From assembly GCA_013349285.1 (NCBI GenBank), contig DUZU01000004.1, positions 29,810 through 93,809 of the forward strand: DNA of 64,000 nt, read 5' to 3'. This document shows, in pieces, positions 46,726-55,084 of this stretch. The stretch is from Deltaproteobacteria bacterium. Its GTDB lineage: Bacteria; Desulfobacterota; Desulfobulbia; Desulfobulbales; Desulfurivibrionaceae. The first letter of the stretch is position 1; each line of letters starts with the position of its first letter. The notes beneath the pieces are model-generated. The model made no database searches. It was given only the letters and a program-made list of their open reading frames with translations, and was not told the origin of the DNA. Made by a program: the position numbers and the translations under genes.

Positions 46726-47199
46726 TCAGCTGATCATATTGCCGATGGCCATGATCACAAGAGAAATAACCGGCAACATGCAATGTTGAACCAAGGTCTC
46801 TTTTATCGGATAATTAAAATCATACAACCGCAGACTAAAGGCGCCGCCGAAAAGCATTATAAACATTCCGACCCCCAAGGGCGCGCCCAACTCAACCCAA
46901 AAATTTATACCCAGGTCATACCAGAGGATCAACGCCGCAAAAAAAGCCGCACAGATGGCAAACTGGGCGATATCATAGACAACCCTGGCCAGGGCAAACA
47001 AAAGATTATACAGGCCGGTATTGGCGAAAAGCATTGATGCCGCCGCCATGAAACCAACTCCCAAAAAAGCGCTGAATATCAAGAACAGCCCATTGGCCTT
47101 GACATAGGCGGCCAGGGGGTCGTAAACCTCGGCGCTGCCCGTACCAATCAAATGAATGGCGGCAAAGGCGAGTCCGACTATGGCTAAATTCCTTAACAT
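46726..47199 (-). CDS. small integral membrane protein
   Basis: A 157-residue protein with about four to five hydrophobic helices (near 4-22, 36-58, 66-92, 98-122 and 138-155). No known transporter motif was recognised. It lies 44 bases downstream of a PII-like gene in the same direction, so it may be a PII-controlled channel or transporter; this is inference only. Compared with common PII partners (AmtB, SbtA, DUF1538) it is much shorter. Confidence 0.7.
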   Translation of the reverse strand: MLRNLAIVGLAFAAIHLIGTGSAEVYDPLAAYVKANGLFLIFSAFLGVGFMAAASMLFANTGLYNLLFALARVVYDIAQFAICAAFFAALILWYDLGINFWVELGAPLGVGMFIMLFGGAFSLRLYDFNYPIKETLVQHCMLPVISLVIMAIGNMIS

Positions 47200-47243
47200 T
47201 TAATAAGCACCATCACCTGAAGTAATCCGACTTGAGTTTATGG

Positions 47244-47561
47244 CTATTCCATTAAAAAACCAACGGCCCGATCAAGCTTATGGAGAAAGGCGAACCCGCG
47301 ACCCGGCTGATCCAATTGCGCCGCGCTGACAACCGCATCAAACACGGCCGAGGTTTGCTCATCCTTGGTGATGATAAGAATAATCTCCTTTTCCGGCTTG
47401 ATAAAGCGCCCGGCAAATCCGAGCTTTTCACGGATACCGGTGCCGCGGCCATAGTAAAGGGTGGCCCCTTGGGCCCCGGCAGCCATGGCGGCATCAACCA
47501 CCTTGTTGGACTCACCGCGTTGCACAATACATGTTATCAGGTTCGGGTTTACTGATTCCAT
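47244..47561 (-). CDS. PII-like signalling protein
   Basis: About 105 residues from ATG 47561 (AGGTG lies five bases upstream; GTG 47567 is an alternative). The ferredoxin-like fold is suggested by NLITCIVQRGESNKVVDAA, then GATLYYGRGT, EKEIILIITKDE and a final beta segment. PII-like proteins form trimers that bind adenine nucleotides and regulate membrane transporters. The loop after GRGTGIREK lacks the usual Tyr of uridylylated PII, so modification by GlnD is unlikely. It sits upstream of the small membrane-protein gene. Confidence 0.8.
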   Translation of the reverse strand: MESVNPNLITCIVQRGESNKVVDAAMAAGAQGATLYYGRGTGIREKLGFAGRFIKPEKEIILIITKDEQTSAVFDAVVSAAQLDQPGRGFAFLHKLDRAVGFLME

Positions 47562-47699
47562 ACTCACACCTATGTTAGCAGGGATGGACTAAAAAATTAT
47601 GTTTTGCCACTAAGACCGAAAGTAACCATAAATGATATTAAGGAAATTATCATCCGACCATCGGTAAAGAGTCAAGTTATCATTACAAAAAATAGCTGC

Positions 47700-49466
47700 C
47701 TACCTCTTTCGCTTGCCAACCGGCTTATGTTTTTCCCTCTTGTTTTTCACCCGCTCCAGGGCAAGCCTCTGCGCCCTGCGCTCAACGGTGTTCCGGGCCA
47801 CGAAGATCTCTGTTTTTGTTTCCCGATCAAGGCCACTGACGTACATGGCCGTTGAAATGGTCCCAGGAGTCGGGGTGAAGTCCTGAAACTGGCGCACCGC
47901 CAAACCGAGATCCTGCAATCTCTCCGCCATCTCTTCCATATCATCGGAGGAGCAACCCGGGTGCGCGGAGATAAGATAGGGGGTCAGCAATGTTTTTTTG
48001 TTCTTTTTGCCGGTCAATCGGCGACAAAGGGCCAGAAAATCCTGCAACACCTCAAGCCCCGGCTTGTGCATGAGCCGCAACACCTTGGCTTGAGTATGCT
48101 CGGGGGCAATCTTCAATGCGCCCGGGGTATGGTGATCCAGCAACTGCTCAAGCAACCTCGGGGTTTTCAATAAAAGCTCCATCCGCAGGCCGGATGAGAC
48201 AAAAACATTTTTCACCCCGGCAACTGCGGCGACTTCACGCAACAGAGATGCGAATCCCTGCTCGTCAATATCCAAAAATTTGCAAACCTTGGGATAAAGA
48301 CAATCATGCTTCCGGCACGGCGCCGGACTTTTACAGCTTGTTCCATAAAGATTAGCGGTAGGGCCGCCAAGATCGGTAACGGTGCCGTTGAAATTCTTTG
48401 ATGAGGCAACGGCCTTAACCTCAGCAACGATCGAAGCCTTACTGCGACTGACCACCACCGGCCCCTGATGCCTGGTAATGGCACAAAAAGAACAATTACC
48501 GCTGCACCCCCGGACAATGGTGAATGAATCCTTGATCATCTTCAAGGCCGGCACATCGCCACAGGAGGGATGGCAAGCCCTGGTAAACGGCAAAGAGTAA
48601 AGACGATCCATTTCCGCGGCGGAAAGAATCGGGGCGGGATGATTCTGAACCACCCAGGCTGCCTGCTGCTTCTGAATCAACACCTTATCGGATAAGGCCC
48701 GCGCCTGGCGGTCGATCTCAAGCTCGGCATCCAGAAACAACCGGTTATCCCCGGCGATCTCATCCCAGCCGGGCAAGGTAATAAACAAATTATGATCAAG
48801 CTCGGCCAGCTGTTTTTGAGTAAAACGCTCACAGGTGCCGGGGATCGAATGCAGATCTTGTCCTTTGCTCAACCGCTCGGCGATCTCCAATACCGCCCTC
48901 TCCCCCATGCCGTAAACGACAAGATCGGCCTTGGCATCGGTGAGCACCGAGGCCCTGAGCCGTTGCTGTTGATAGTCATAATGGATAAACCGGCGCAATG
49001 AGGCCTCCAGCCCACCGAGGATAACCGGCACATCGGCAAAGGCCGCCCTCGCCAGGTTGGCGTAACGAACCGTGGCCCGATCCGGCCGCCGCCGGTGCTT
49101 CTTTTCCGCCTTTTCGCCAAAATAGGGATTACCGCCGGGAGAATAATCATCCCGGTCACGAACCTTGGCGTTGCCGGTGTAGTTGGAAACAATGGAATCA
49201 AGATTGCCGGCGCTAATGCCGAAAAACAACCGCGGCTTGCCGAATCTGGTGAAATCGTCGGGAAAATGATGGCGGGGTTGGGCCAGCACCGCCACCCGAT
49301 AGCCTTGGGCCTCGAGCAGACGGGCAATCAGGGCAACCCCGAAGGATGGGTGATCAACATAGGCATCCCCGGTAACCAAGACGATGTCCACCCAAGCCCA
49401 TCCCAAACGGGCCATTTCTTCGGCAGTGGCGGGAAGAAATGGATTTTTTTTCTCAATTGATGACAA
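47700..49466 (-). CDS. YgiQ-type radical SAM protein (UPF0313)
   Basis: A 588-residue protein. The N-terminal UPF0313 part (LVTGDAYVDHPSFGVALIARLLEAQG) resembles B12-binding domains; the radical SAM core has the [4Fe-4S] motif CxxxCxxC in VRGCSGNCSFCAI. The usual downstream segments (SSGLRMELL, HTPGALKIAPEHT, YLISAHPGCS) are present. E. coli YgiQ is about 740 residues, so this is a shorter form without the C-terminal extension. The reaction is unknown. Its basic C-terminus (KNKREKHKPVGKRKR) is Lys/Arg-rich. Confidence 0.92.
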   Translation of the reverse strand: MSSIEKKNPFLPATAEEMARLGWAWVDIVLVTGDAYVDHPSFGVALIARLLEAQGYRVAVLAQPRHHFPDDFTRFGKPRLFFGISAGNLDSIVSNYTGNAKVRDRDDYSPGGNPYFGEKAEKKHRRRPDRATVRYANLARAAFADVPVILGGLEASLRRFIHYDYQQQRLRASVLTDAKADLVVYGMGERAVLEIAERLSKGQDLHSIPGTCERFTQKQLAELDHNLFITLPGWDEIAGDNRLFLDAELEIDRQARALSDKVLIQKQQAAWVVQNHPAPILSAAEMDRLYSLPFTRACHPSCGDVPALKMIKDSFTIVRGCSGNCSFCAITRHQGPVVVSRSKASIVAEVKAVASSKNFNGTVTDLGGPTANLYGTSCKSPAPCRKHDCLYPKVCKFLDIDEQGFASLLREVAAVAGVKNVFVSSGLRMELLLKTPRLLEQLLDHHTPGALKIAPEHTQAKVLRLMHKPGLEVLQDFLALCRRLTGKKNKKTLLTPYLISAHPGCSSDDMEEMAERLQDLGLAVRQFQDFTPTPGTISTAMYVSGLDRETKTEIFVARNTVERRAQRLALERVKNKREKHKPVGKRKR

Positions 49467-49535
49467 GGCAAAACCTTTCCTGCTAAATTAAAGCCGATGA
49501 TTTAATTTCATTTGCTTTTGTTTTTATAATCCAAT

Positions 49536-49564
49536 TTGCCTGTGGTATAAAGTAAATATAGGAT
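49536..49564 (+). promoter_or_regulatory. sigma-70-like promoter of the selenoprotein gene
   Basis: TTGCCT (49536-49541), 17-base spacer, TAGGAT (49559-49564). A short inverted repeat ATAATC/GATTAT straddles the expected transcription start. About 65 bases upstream of the SelW-like start codon. Confidence 0.45.
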
Positions 49565-49629
49565 AATCCGATTATTCTCCTACACCTTTTTTGCAAAAAA
49601 ATTATATATTTATGATACAAGGACCATAC

Positions 49630-49854
49630 ATGGAAATCACTATTACCTACTGTGCCCAGTGAAACTATCTGCCCCGTGCTTCCAGGCTGGAAGCCGAACT
49701 GAGCAAAACATTTGCCGCAGAGATCAAGCTCATTCCCGGAATAAACGGCGTTTATAATGTAACGGTTGACAATAAGCTTATTTTTTCAAAGGAGACCAGC
49801 GGTCATTTTGCCGAACCGAATGAGATTATCAAGCTGATTAACTCCTTAACCTGA
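49630..49854 (+). CDS. selW: SelW/Rdx-family selenoprotein (in-frame UGA = Sec)
   Basis: A 74-residue protein when UGA at 49660-49662 is read as selenocysteine; stop codons TGA-TAA end it. The N-terminus MEITITYCAQ is followed by Sec11 and NYLPRASRLEAEL, giving the C-x-x-U redox motif of the SelW/Rdx family, then FAAEIKLIPG, GVYNVTVDNKLIFSK and GHFAEPNEIIKLI, all typical. Homologues often carry Cys at the Sec position. AAGGA lies six bases before ATG 49630. A SECIS-like hairpin follows the UGA. These thioredoxin-fold proteins act in thiol redox. It was not annotated by plain stop-to-stop reading. FHA-cyclase follows by 18 bases. Confidence 0.92.
49660..49694 (+). promoter_or_regulatory. bacterial SECIS element
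   Basis: Directly after the UGA: stem GCTTCC (49678-49683) with GGAAGC (49689-49694) around loop AGGCT. The loop's first G is 22 bases past the UGA, inside the 16-37 window known for bacterial SECIS elements, and a G is among the first two loop bases, as required. The stem lies within coding sequence. Confidence 0.8.
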
Positions 49855-49872
49855 TAAGACAAATTAATAATA

Positions 49873-50847
49873 ATGACCGACCAGACAACACCTTCCACTT
49901 CAATCAAGCTGCTGGACAACCCGGATAACGAAAAAATCTGGCCGTTGAGCAACAAAAAAACCTATAGCTTGGGACGAGTGCAGGGAAACGATATTGACCT
50001 GCCCTATTCATGGGTATCACGCAAACATGCCATGATCCAGGTTGAAGAGAACGGCAGCCATGTCCTGATCGATCTGGGCAGCTCAAACGGCACCTTCCGC
50101 AACGGGAAAAGGATTTATACCCCGACTAGCCTGCAGAACGGCGACTGCATCGGCATCGGCAACACCCGCCTGCTGTTTGAACAAAACACCGCGCCCAATC
50201 GCCAGATTGCCTCCCCCGCCGATGAGCTGGACGAAAGAACGGTGGCCTTTATCCAGAAAGAAACCGTGACCATTTTGATTTGCGACATCCACGATTTCAC
50301 CAAGCTTTCCGAAATAATCGGCGACCAGCGTGTTTCCCAGCTCCTGCAACTCTGGACCGGTAAGGTCGGCAGAACAGTCAGCAAACTAGACGGCATTGTC
50401 GATAAATTTATCGGAGACGCGGTCATGGCGCTTTGGGCCGGGCCGAATATTCAGGAGAACATCCACAAGGCCTTCATGACCGCCTTGGCCATTGATCTTT
50501 TTACCAGCCGGCTCAACCAAAAGATCCCTTATCTGCCATGGCAGTTGGAAGTGGGCGCTGCTCTTAACACGGGAGAGGCGATGATGGGCAACCTGGGCCA
50601 GGATGGCCGCCAGAATTACACGGTGGTGGGCGATGTGGTCAATGTGGCCTTTCGCCTGGAGGGAATGACCAGTAAACAAAACGAGTTGGATCTGGTGATC
50701 GGCAAGGAAGTGGCCGAGCACCTGACCAACCTGGAATCATATTTTTCCAAACAATCCTTTGAACTCAAAGGGAAAACCGCACCGGTGGAGGCCTACGGCT
50801 GCAGCTTTACAAAACTAAAGGAATACCTCACCGAACAGGTGGAGTAA
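49873..50847 (+). CDS. FHA-domain class III adenylate/guanylate cyclase
   Basis: A 324-residue protein. The N-terminal FHA domain (about 25-105; SLGRVQGNDIDL, SRKHAMI, DLGSSNGTFRNGKRI) binds phospho-threonine. The C-terminal class III cyclase domain (about 130-310) has metal-binding Asp in LICDIHDF and KFIGDAVMALW. It should make a cyclic nucleotide, controlled by a phosphoprotein bound to the FHA domain; whether ATP or GTP is the substrate is unclear. No ribosome site is obvious. It follows the selenoprotein gene closely and may be cotranscribed. Confidence 0.92.
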   Translation: MTDQTTPSTSIKLLDNPDNEKIWPLSNKKTYSLGRVQGNDIDLPYSWVSRKHAMIQVEENGSHVLIDLGSSNGTFRNGKRIYTPTSLQNGDCIGIGNTRLLFEQNTAPNRQIASPADELDERTVAFIQKETVTILICDIHDFTKLSEIIGDQRVSQLLQLWTGKVGRTVSKLDGIVDKFIGDAVMALWAGPNIQENIHKAFMTALAIDLFTSRLNQKIPYLPWQLEVGAALNTGEAMMGNLGQDGRQNYTVVGDVVNVAFRLEGMTSKQNELDLVIGKEVAEHLTNLESYFSKQSFELKGKTAPVEAYGCSFTKLKEYLTEQVE

Positions 50848-50860
50848 GCCCCTTAGGGCG

Positions 50861-51559
50861 CTAATCTCTTTCGCCGAAAAGGGCGGTGCCGACCCTGACC
50901 AGGGTTGCCCCCTCCTCGATGGCTATCTCAAAATCGCCGGACATCCCCATGGAGATTTGCAGCGGCCCGTGGCAACCGATAAGTCCTTTCGCTTCCAGAT
51001 CCCGGGCCAACAGCCTCAACTCCCGAAAATAAACTCTTGTCTGCTCCGGATCGTCCGAGTAAGGCGGCATGGTCATCAAGCCGACCAGCTCAAGGTGCGG
51101 TAACTTGGCGATCTCCCGACACAGATTCTCCGCCTCTTCCGGCAACACCCCGGCTTTTTGGCTGTCCCGGCCCACATTCACCTGAACCAGCACCTTCATC
51201 GTCCTGCCGAGTTCGGCAAGATGTTTGTCCAGCAGCCTGGCCAGCTTGAGCCGATCCACGGTTTCGATGCAGTCAAACAATTCAGCGGCGATTGAGGCTT
51301 TATTACTTTGCAAATGGCCGATAAAATGCCAGGTGACGCCCCTGCCGATCTCTGCTATTTTCTCCTGGGCCTCCTGAATATAACTCTCGCCGAACAAGGT
51401 CTGCCCGGCGGCCATGGCCTGGCGGATCAATGCCACCGGCTTGCGCTTGCTCACCGCCACCAGCCTTACCGACTCGATCTTGCGGCCGGCCCTTTGCGCC
51501 GCATCCTTAATGCGCCCCTCTATCGCGACAATATTGTCGCCAACGGTTTGACTTGCCAT
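50861..51559 (-). CDS. yggS: YggS-family PLP homeostasis protein
   Basis: About 232 residues from ATG 51559, which has AGGGAT upstream; a TTG two codons earlier is less likely. The PLP-binding Lys lies in LVAVSKRKPVALI, and FGESYIQEAQEKI, WHFIGHLQSNK, VNVGRDSQKAGV and MGMSGDFEIAIEEGATLVRVG follow, all canonical. YggS binds pyridoxal phosphate and buffers the free vitamer in the cell. It starts two bases after the tatD stop codon on the same strand, so the two form an operon. Confidence 0.96.
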   Translation of the reverse strand: MASQTVGDNIVAIEGRIKDAAQRAGRKIESVRLVAVSKRKPVALIRQAMAAGQTLFGESYIQEAQEKIAEIGRGVTWHFIGHLQSNKASIAAELFDCIETVDRLKLARLLDKHLAELGRTMKVLVQVNVGRDSQKAGVLPEEAENLCREIAKLPHLELVGLMTMPPYSDDPEQTRVYFRELRLLARDLEAKGLIGCHGPLQISMGMSGDFEIAIEEGATLVRVGTALFGERD

Positions 51560-51561
51560 GA

Positions 51562-52389
51562 TCAATCCCTGAGATTAAATAATTGCACGGCATTGGCCGT
51601 GGTCTGCCTGGCAACTTCATCCAGCGACACATTTTTCAACTCCGCCACCTTTTGCGCGGTGTAAAGCATGGACTCGGGCTCATTTCTCTTGCCGCGTTTC
51701 GGCACCGGCGAAAGATAAGGACCGTCGGTTTCCAACAGCAATGAGGTAAGCGGCACAGCCTGGACCGCATCCTGCATCATCTGCGCCTTATTAAAGGTAA
51801 CCACGCCGGGAATCGAGATCATAAAGCCCAAATCAAGCACGGCCTGGGCCAGCTCAGAATCACCGGAAAAACAATGCATGACGCCGCCGGCCGGAAAAGG
51901 GCCCGCCGCCCGCAAAATGGCGAGAACCTCGGCATGGGCCTCGCGATCATGGATCACCAGGGGCAGGTCTAACTCAAGGGCCAGCTCAACCTGTTTTTTA
52001 AAATGTTTTTGCTGCAGAGCCAACGGCGCGTAATCCTTCACGCAATCAATGCCTATTTCACCATAGGCAACGACCTTATCCTGCCGGGCCAGCCGCCGCA
52101 GCGCATCATAATCATCGCCGGTCAACTCAGTTACATTATGGGGATGCACGCCGATGGTTGCATAAATCCCTGTAAATCTTCGGGCCAATTCAACCGCGGC
52201 CCTGGAACTTTGCAAATCGATGCCCACCGTGATAATTCGCTCAACCCCGGCCGCCGTCGCACGCTTAATCACCTCGTCCAGATCAAGTTCATAATCTTCC
52301 ATATCAAGATGACAATGGGTGTCGATCAAAGCCGCGCCTGGACTCAGTCGGGGCAGAGGGATTATCTTTTTCTTTTTTTCCTTAGTCAC
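51562..52389 (-). CDS. TatD-family metal-dependent hydrolase (YcfH-type DNase)
   Basis: A 275-residue TIM-barrel hydrolase with GTG start at 52389, an AAGGAG site six bases upstream and metal-binding DTHCHLD. Other family segments: VERIITVGIDLQSS, ATIGVHPHN, YGEIGIDCVKDYA, LPLVIHDREAH, GGVMHCFSGDS and LLLETDGPYLSPVPKRGK. Homologues act as 3'-5' DNA exonucleases or on D-amino-acyl products. The N-terminal Lys-rich extension (about 20 residues) is not part of the family core. yggS follows without a gap. Confidence 0.95.
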   Translation of the reverse strand: MTKEKKKKIIPLPRLSPGAALIDTHCHLDMEDYELDLDEVIKRATAAGVERIITVGIDLQSSRAAVELARRFTGIYATIGVHPHNVTELTGDDYDALRRLARQDKVVAYGEIGIDCVKDYAPLALQQKHFKKQVELALELDLPLVIHDREAHAEVLAILRAAGPFPAGGVMHCFSGDSELAQAVLDLGFMISIPGVVTFNKAQMMQDAVQAVPLTSLLLETDGPYLSPVPKRGKRNEPESMLYTAQKVAELKNVSLDEVARQTTANAVQLFNLRD

Positions 52390-52560
52390 CGCAATCTCCT
52401 TAGGCGGATCTTTCTAACAGTTTTTTATATGTTAAGCAATAACGGGGCAACCTAGTAAAACCGTTTGACAACTTTAGCGGCAACAGGCTATTATTACTCA
52501 AAATATCAGATAGTTCCATCCTTATCTTTTGTACAGAAACTTCTCTTCACCCAGATTCTT

Positions 52561-53070
52561 ATGCCGACTGATATGCTAGATGCCATCATAAACCGACGCA
52601 GTATACGCAATTATACCGAGCAGGAAGTAGCTGACGATCTGGTGCGCGAAATCATCACCGCCGGGATCTGGGCGCCGTCCGGGCTTAACAATCAACCCTG
52701 GCGCTTTGTTATCATCAAGGACCGGGACATTCGCGCCCAACTTGCCGAACAGACCCATTACGGCCATATTGTCTTAGCAGCACCCTGCCTGATCGCTGTT
52801 TATCTTGACAGAAACCTCATCTATGATGATATAAAGGATACGCAATCAGCCGGCGCCTGCATCCAAAACATGCTTCTCGCCACCGAAGCCTTGGGTTTGG
52901 GAGCAGTCTGGCTCGGCCAGATCCTAAAAAACAAAGACGCGGTTCGCAAGATACTTGCTCTTGACGAATCCCTCGACCTGATGGCCCTGATCGCGATCGG
53001 CCATCCCAGTCGCAGAGACCAGCAGTCCCAACGCAAGCCGCTTACCGATTTTATTATTAAACAGGTATAA
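52561..53070 (+). CDS. nitroreductase-family flavoprotein
   Basis: About 169 residues from ATG 52561; an upstream frame to 52465 adds residues unlike the family. FMN-binding start LDAIINRRSIRNYTEQEV, then IWAPSGLNNQPWRFVIIKD, QSAGACIQNMLLATEALGLGAVWLG and IGHPSRRDQ are present. It is a flavin reductase type enzyme using NAD(P)H; the substrate is unknown. It faces away from tatD and has no obvious ribosome site. The lipoprotein gene follows by 43 bases. Confidence 0.93.
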   Translation: MPTDMLDAIINRRSIRNYTEQEVADDLVREIITAGIWAPSGLNNQPWRFVIIKDRDIRAQLAEQTHYGHIVLAAPCLIAVYLDRNLIYDDIKDTQSAGACIQNMLLATEALGLGAVWLGQILKNKDAVRKILALDESLDLMALIAIGHPSRRDQQSQRKPLTDFIIKQV

Positions 53071-53113
53071 ACTTTTTACTTATCCAATATCTTCCAGCAT
53101 GAGGAGAGTTCCA

Positions 53114-53632
53114 ATGAGAACTATTGCTAAAACAATCATCAAATCAATAAATATCAGTATCATCATGTTGCTGGCCGTATCGTTGCTGAGCGGTTGCGCC
53201 GATATGGGCCTCGGCCTTTCGCAAAGTAATGAAGAGATGGCCGCCGCGCCGCCGGCTCAAGAAGCCCCGCCTTATTACGCCAACGAATTCGCCGACCTGC
53301 TCATTCCCAATGAATTGGCATGGAACCGGGAAAAAAGCATGGTCATCCGCACCGAATCATTTGCCGGCGGCATCCTCAACTTTTCCGGCAATGTCGACAT
53401 CACCTCGCTGACGGATTTTTTCACCAACACCATGGTCAAGAGCGGCTGGAAAATAGCTGGTTCCGCAAAATACAAAAACGTCCTGCTCGCCTTTGTCAAA
53501 CCCTACAAAACCTGCACCATAACGATCACGGACAACGGATTCGGACTTAAGACCGATGTCTATGTCTATATCACCGAAGATATCACCAAGGGTGGCGAAT
53601 CCATGCCCAACTCGATGTTGTTGGATCGATAA
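53114..53632 (+). CDS. outer-membrane-type lipoprotein of unknown family
   Basis: A 172-residue protein from ATG 53114, preferred because a GAGGAG site lies just upstream; an ATG five codons earlier overlaps that site. A lipoprotein signal ends in LLSGC, so the Cys is lipidated. The mature part has a beta/alpha pattern (ELAWNREKSMVIRTESFAGGILNFSG, LTDFFTNTMVKSGWKI, LLAFVKPYKTCTITIT). It looks like one of the small periplasmic lipoproteins with no known role. It is followed directly by coaBC. Confidence 0.8.
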   Translation: MRTIAKTIIKSINISIIMLLAVSLLSGCADMGLGLSQSNEEMAAAPPAQEAPPYYANEFADLLIPNELAWNREKSMVIRTESFAGGILNFSGNVDITSLTDFFTNTMVKSGWKIAGSAKYKNVLLAFVKPYKTCTITITDNGFGLKTDVYVYITEDITKGGESMPNSMLLDR

Positions 53633-53658
53633 TAAAACAAAGGATATAAAATTTCGCC

Positions 53659-54879
53659 ATGACGCAACTTGCCGACAAAAAAATCCTGCTGGGCATCACC
53701 GGAAGCATCTCCGCTTACAAAGCCGCGGATTGGGTTAGAGCTCTGCGCAAGGAGGGCGGCACGGTTACGGTGGTCATGACCGAGTCCGCAACTAAATTTA
53801 TATCTCCGCTCACCATGGCGGCCTTATCCGGCAACCGGGTTTACCACCATATGTTTAAGGATGATGAACCGGAAAAAATCCCCCACATCAATCTGGCCCG
53901 GGAGCATGACCTTAATCTAATCGCGCCGGCCACGGCCCAGACCATCGGCCGCCTGGCCCATGGTCTGACCGATGATCTGCTGTCGGCCATAATTTTGGCC
54001 TCCTCGGCGCCGACCGTGGTCTGTCCGGCAATGAACAGCAAGATGTACCTGCACCCTGCCACCCAGACCAACATCGCCACCCTCAAGACATACGGTTATC
54101 ACCTGGTGGATCCGGACAACGGCACCATGGCCTGCGGCGAGGAAGGACCGGGGCGGCTGACCGAATGGCCGGTGGCCAGACAAACCATTCTCAAAGTGTT
54201 GGCCAAACAGGATCTGGCCGGAGAATCAATCCTTATCACCGCAGGGCCGACCCGGGAGCCATTTGATCCGGTCCGTTTTTTGAGCAACCGCTCTTCCGGA
54301 AAAATGGGCTATGCCCTGGCCGAAGCGGCAAGCCAACGCGGCGCCCGAGTCACCCTGGTCTCCGGGCCGACAACGTTACCGGCCCCTGCCGGGGTTGAGC
54401 TGATTGCCATTACCTCCGCCCAACAAATGCACCGGGAGGTCATGGCCAGGGTTGGAGAAATGAGTGTGGTAATCAAAGCGGCGGCGGTTTCGGACTATCG
54501 CCCGGCTTCCACCTATGACCATAAGGTCAAAAAAGGGCAACCATCCCTGCAATTTGAGCTTATCGCCAATCCGGACATCCTGAAAGAGCTTGGCCAAGAC
54601 AAAAAAAACTCGGGCTGCGTCACTCCCCTGTTGGTCGGCTTTGCCGCGGAAAGCCAGAATCACCTTGAAGAAGGCAGCCGCAAGCTGCGTGAGAAAAACC
54701 TGGATATGATCGTGATCAACGACATCGGCGGCGCAAACACCGGTTTCGAGGTGGACACCAACCGGGTCACCATGATCGACCGAAACAATGGCCGCGAAGA
54801 GTTACCCCTGCTCAGCAAGGAAGAAACCGCGCACCGCATCCTGGATAGATTGCTGCAACTCATGGAAGGCAAACGCTAG
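53659..54879 (+). CDS. coaBC: CoaBC phosphopantothenoylcysteine synthetase/decarboxylase
   Basis: A 406-residue bifunctional enzyme. The CoaC flavin domain has [16 protein letters not shown] and PAMNSKM with the active-site Cys region near [11 protein letters not shown]; the CoaB domain follows with [46 protein letters not shown] and [15 protein letters not shown]. It converts 4'-phosphopantothenate to 4'-phosphopantetheine via cysteine addition and decarboxylation, for coenzyme A. It is full length. A strong terminator follows 140 bases on. Confidence 0.97.
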   Translation: MTQLADKKILLGITGSISAYKAADWVRALRKEGGTVTVVMTESATKFISPLTMAALSGNRVYHHMFKDDEPEKIPHINLAREHDLNLIAPATAQTIGRLAHGLTDDLLSAIILASSAPTVVCPAMNSKMYLHPATQTNIATLKTYGYHLVDPDNGTMACGEEGPGRLTEWPVARQTILKVLAKQDLAGESILITAGPTREPFDPVRFLSNRSSGKMGYALAEAASQRGARVTLVSGPTTLPAPAGVELIAITSAQQMHREVMARVGEMSVVIKAAAVSDYRPASTYDHKVKKGQPSLQFELIANPDILKELGQDKKNSGCVTPLLVGFAAESQNHLEEGSRKLREKNLDMIVINDIGGANTGFEVDTNRVTMIDRNNGREELPLLSKEETAHRILDRLLQLMEGKR

Positions 54880-55019
54880 GCGGTAAGGCAAGTAGCCGGT
54901 CATCGCAATTTGTCTTAACATCGCTTGCCCCCGGATAGTTTCCGCCAGCCTTACAACAGTATGGCGGGAGCGCCTTGAGCCGCGAATTTTAGCGGATAAC
55001 AGTCAGTGATTAGCTAAAA

Positions 55020-55058
55020 AAAAAGGCTCTTACCCCTTTACCGGGTAAGAGCCTTTTT
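55020..55058. terminator. bidirectional terminator between coaBC and the LysM gene
   Basis: Perfect 16-base stem (55020-55035 with 55043-55058), seven-base loop, flanked by A and T runs; serves convergent genes. Confidence 0.92.
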
Positions 55059-55084
55059 GAATAACCGCCAAGATGAACTATAAG

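Noticed and set aside
49660..49662. TGA in the SelW-like frame read as a nonsense mutation (pseudogene)
   Set aside because: The TGA is exactly at the family's Sec/Cys redox position, is followed by a SECIS-like hairpin, and the rest of the frame is intact and conserved.
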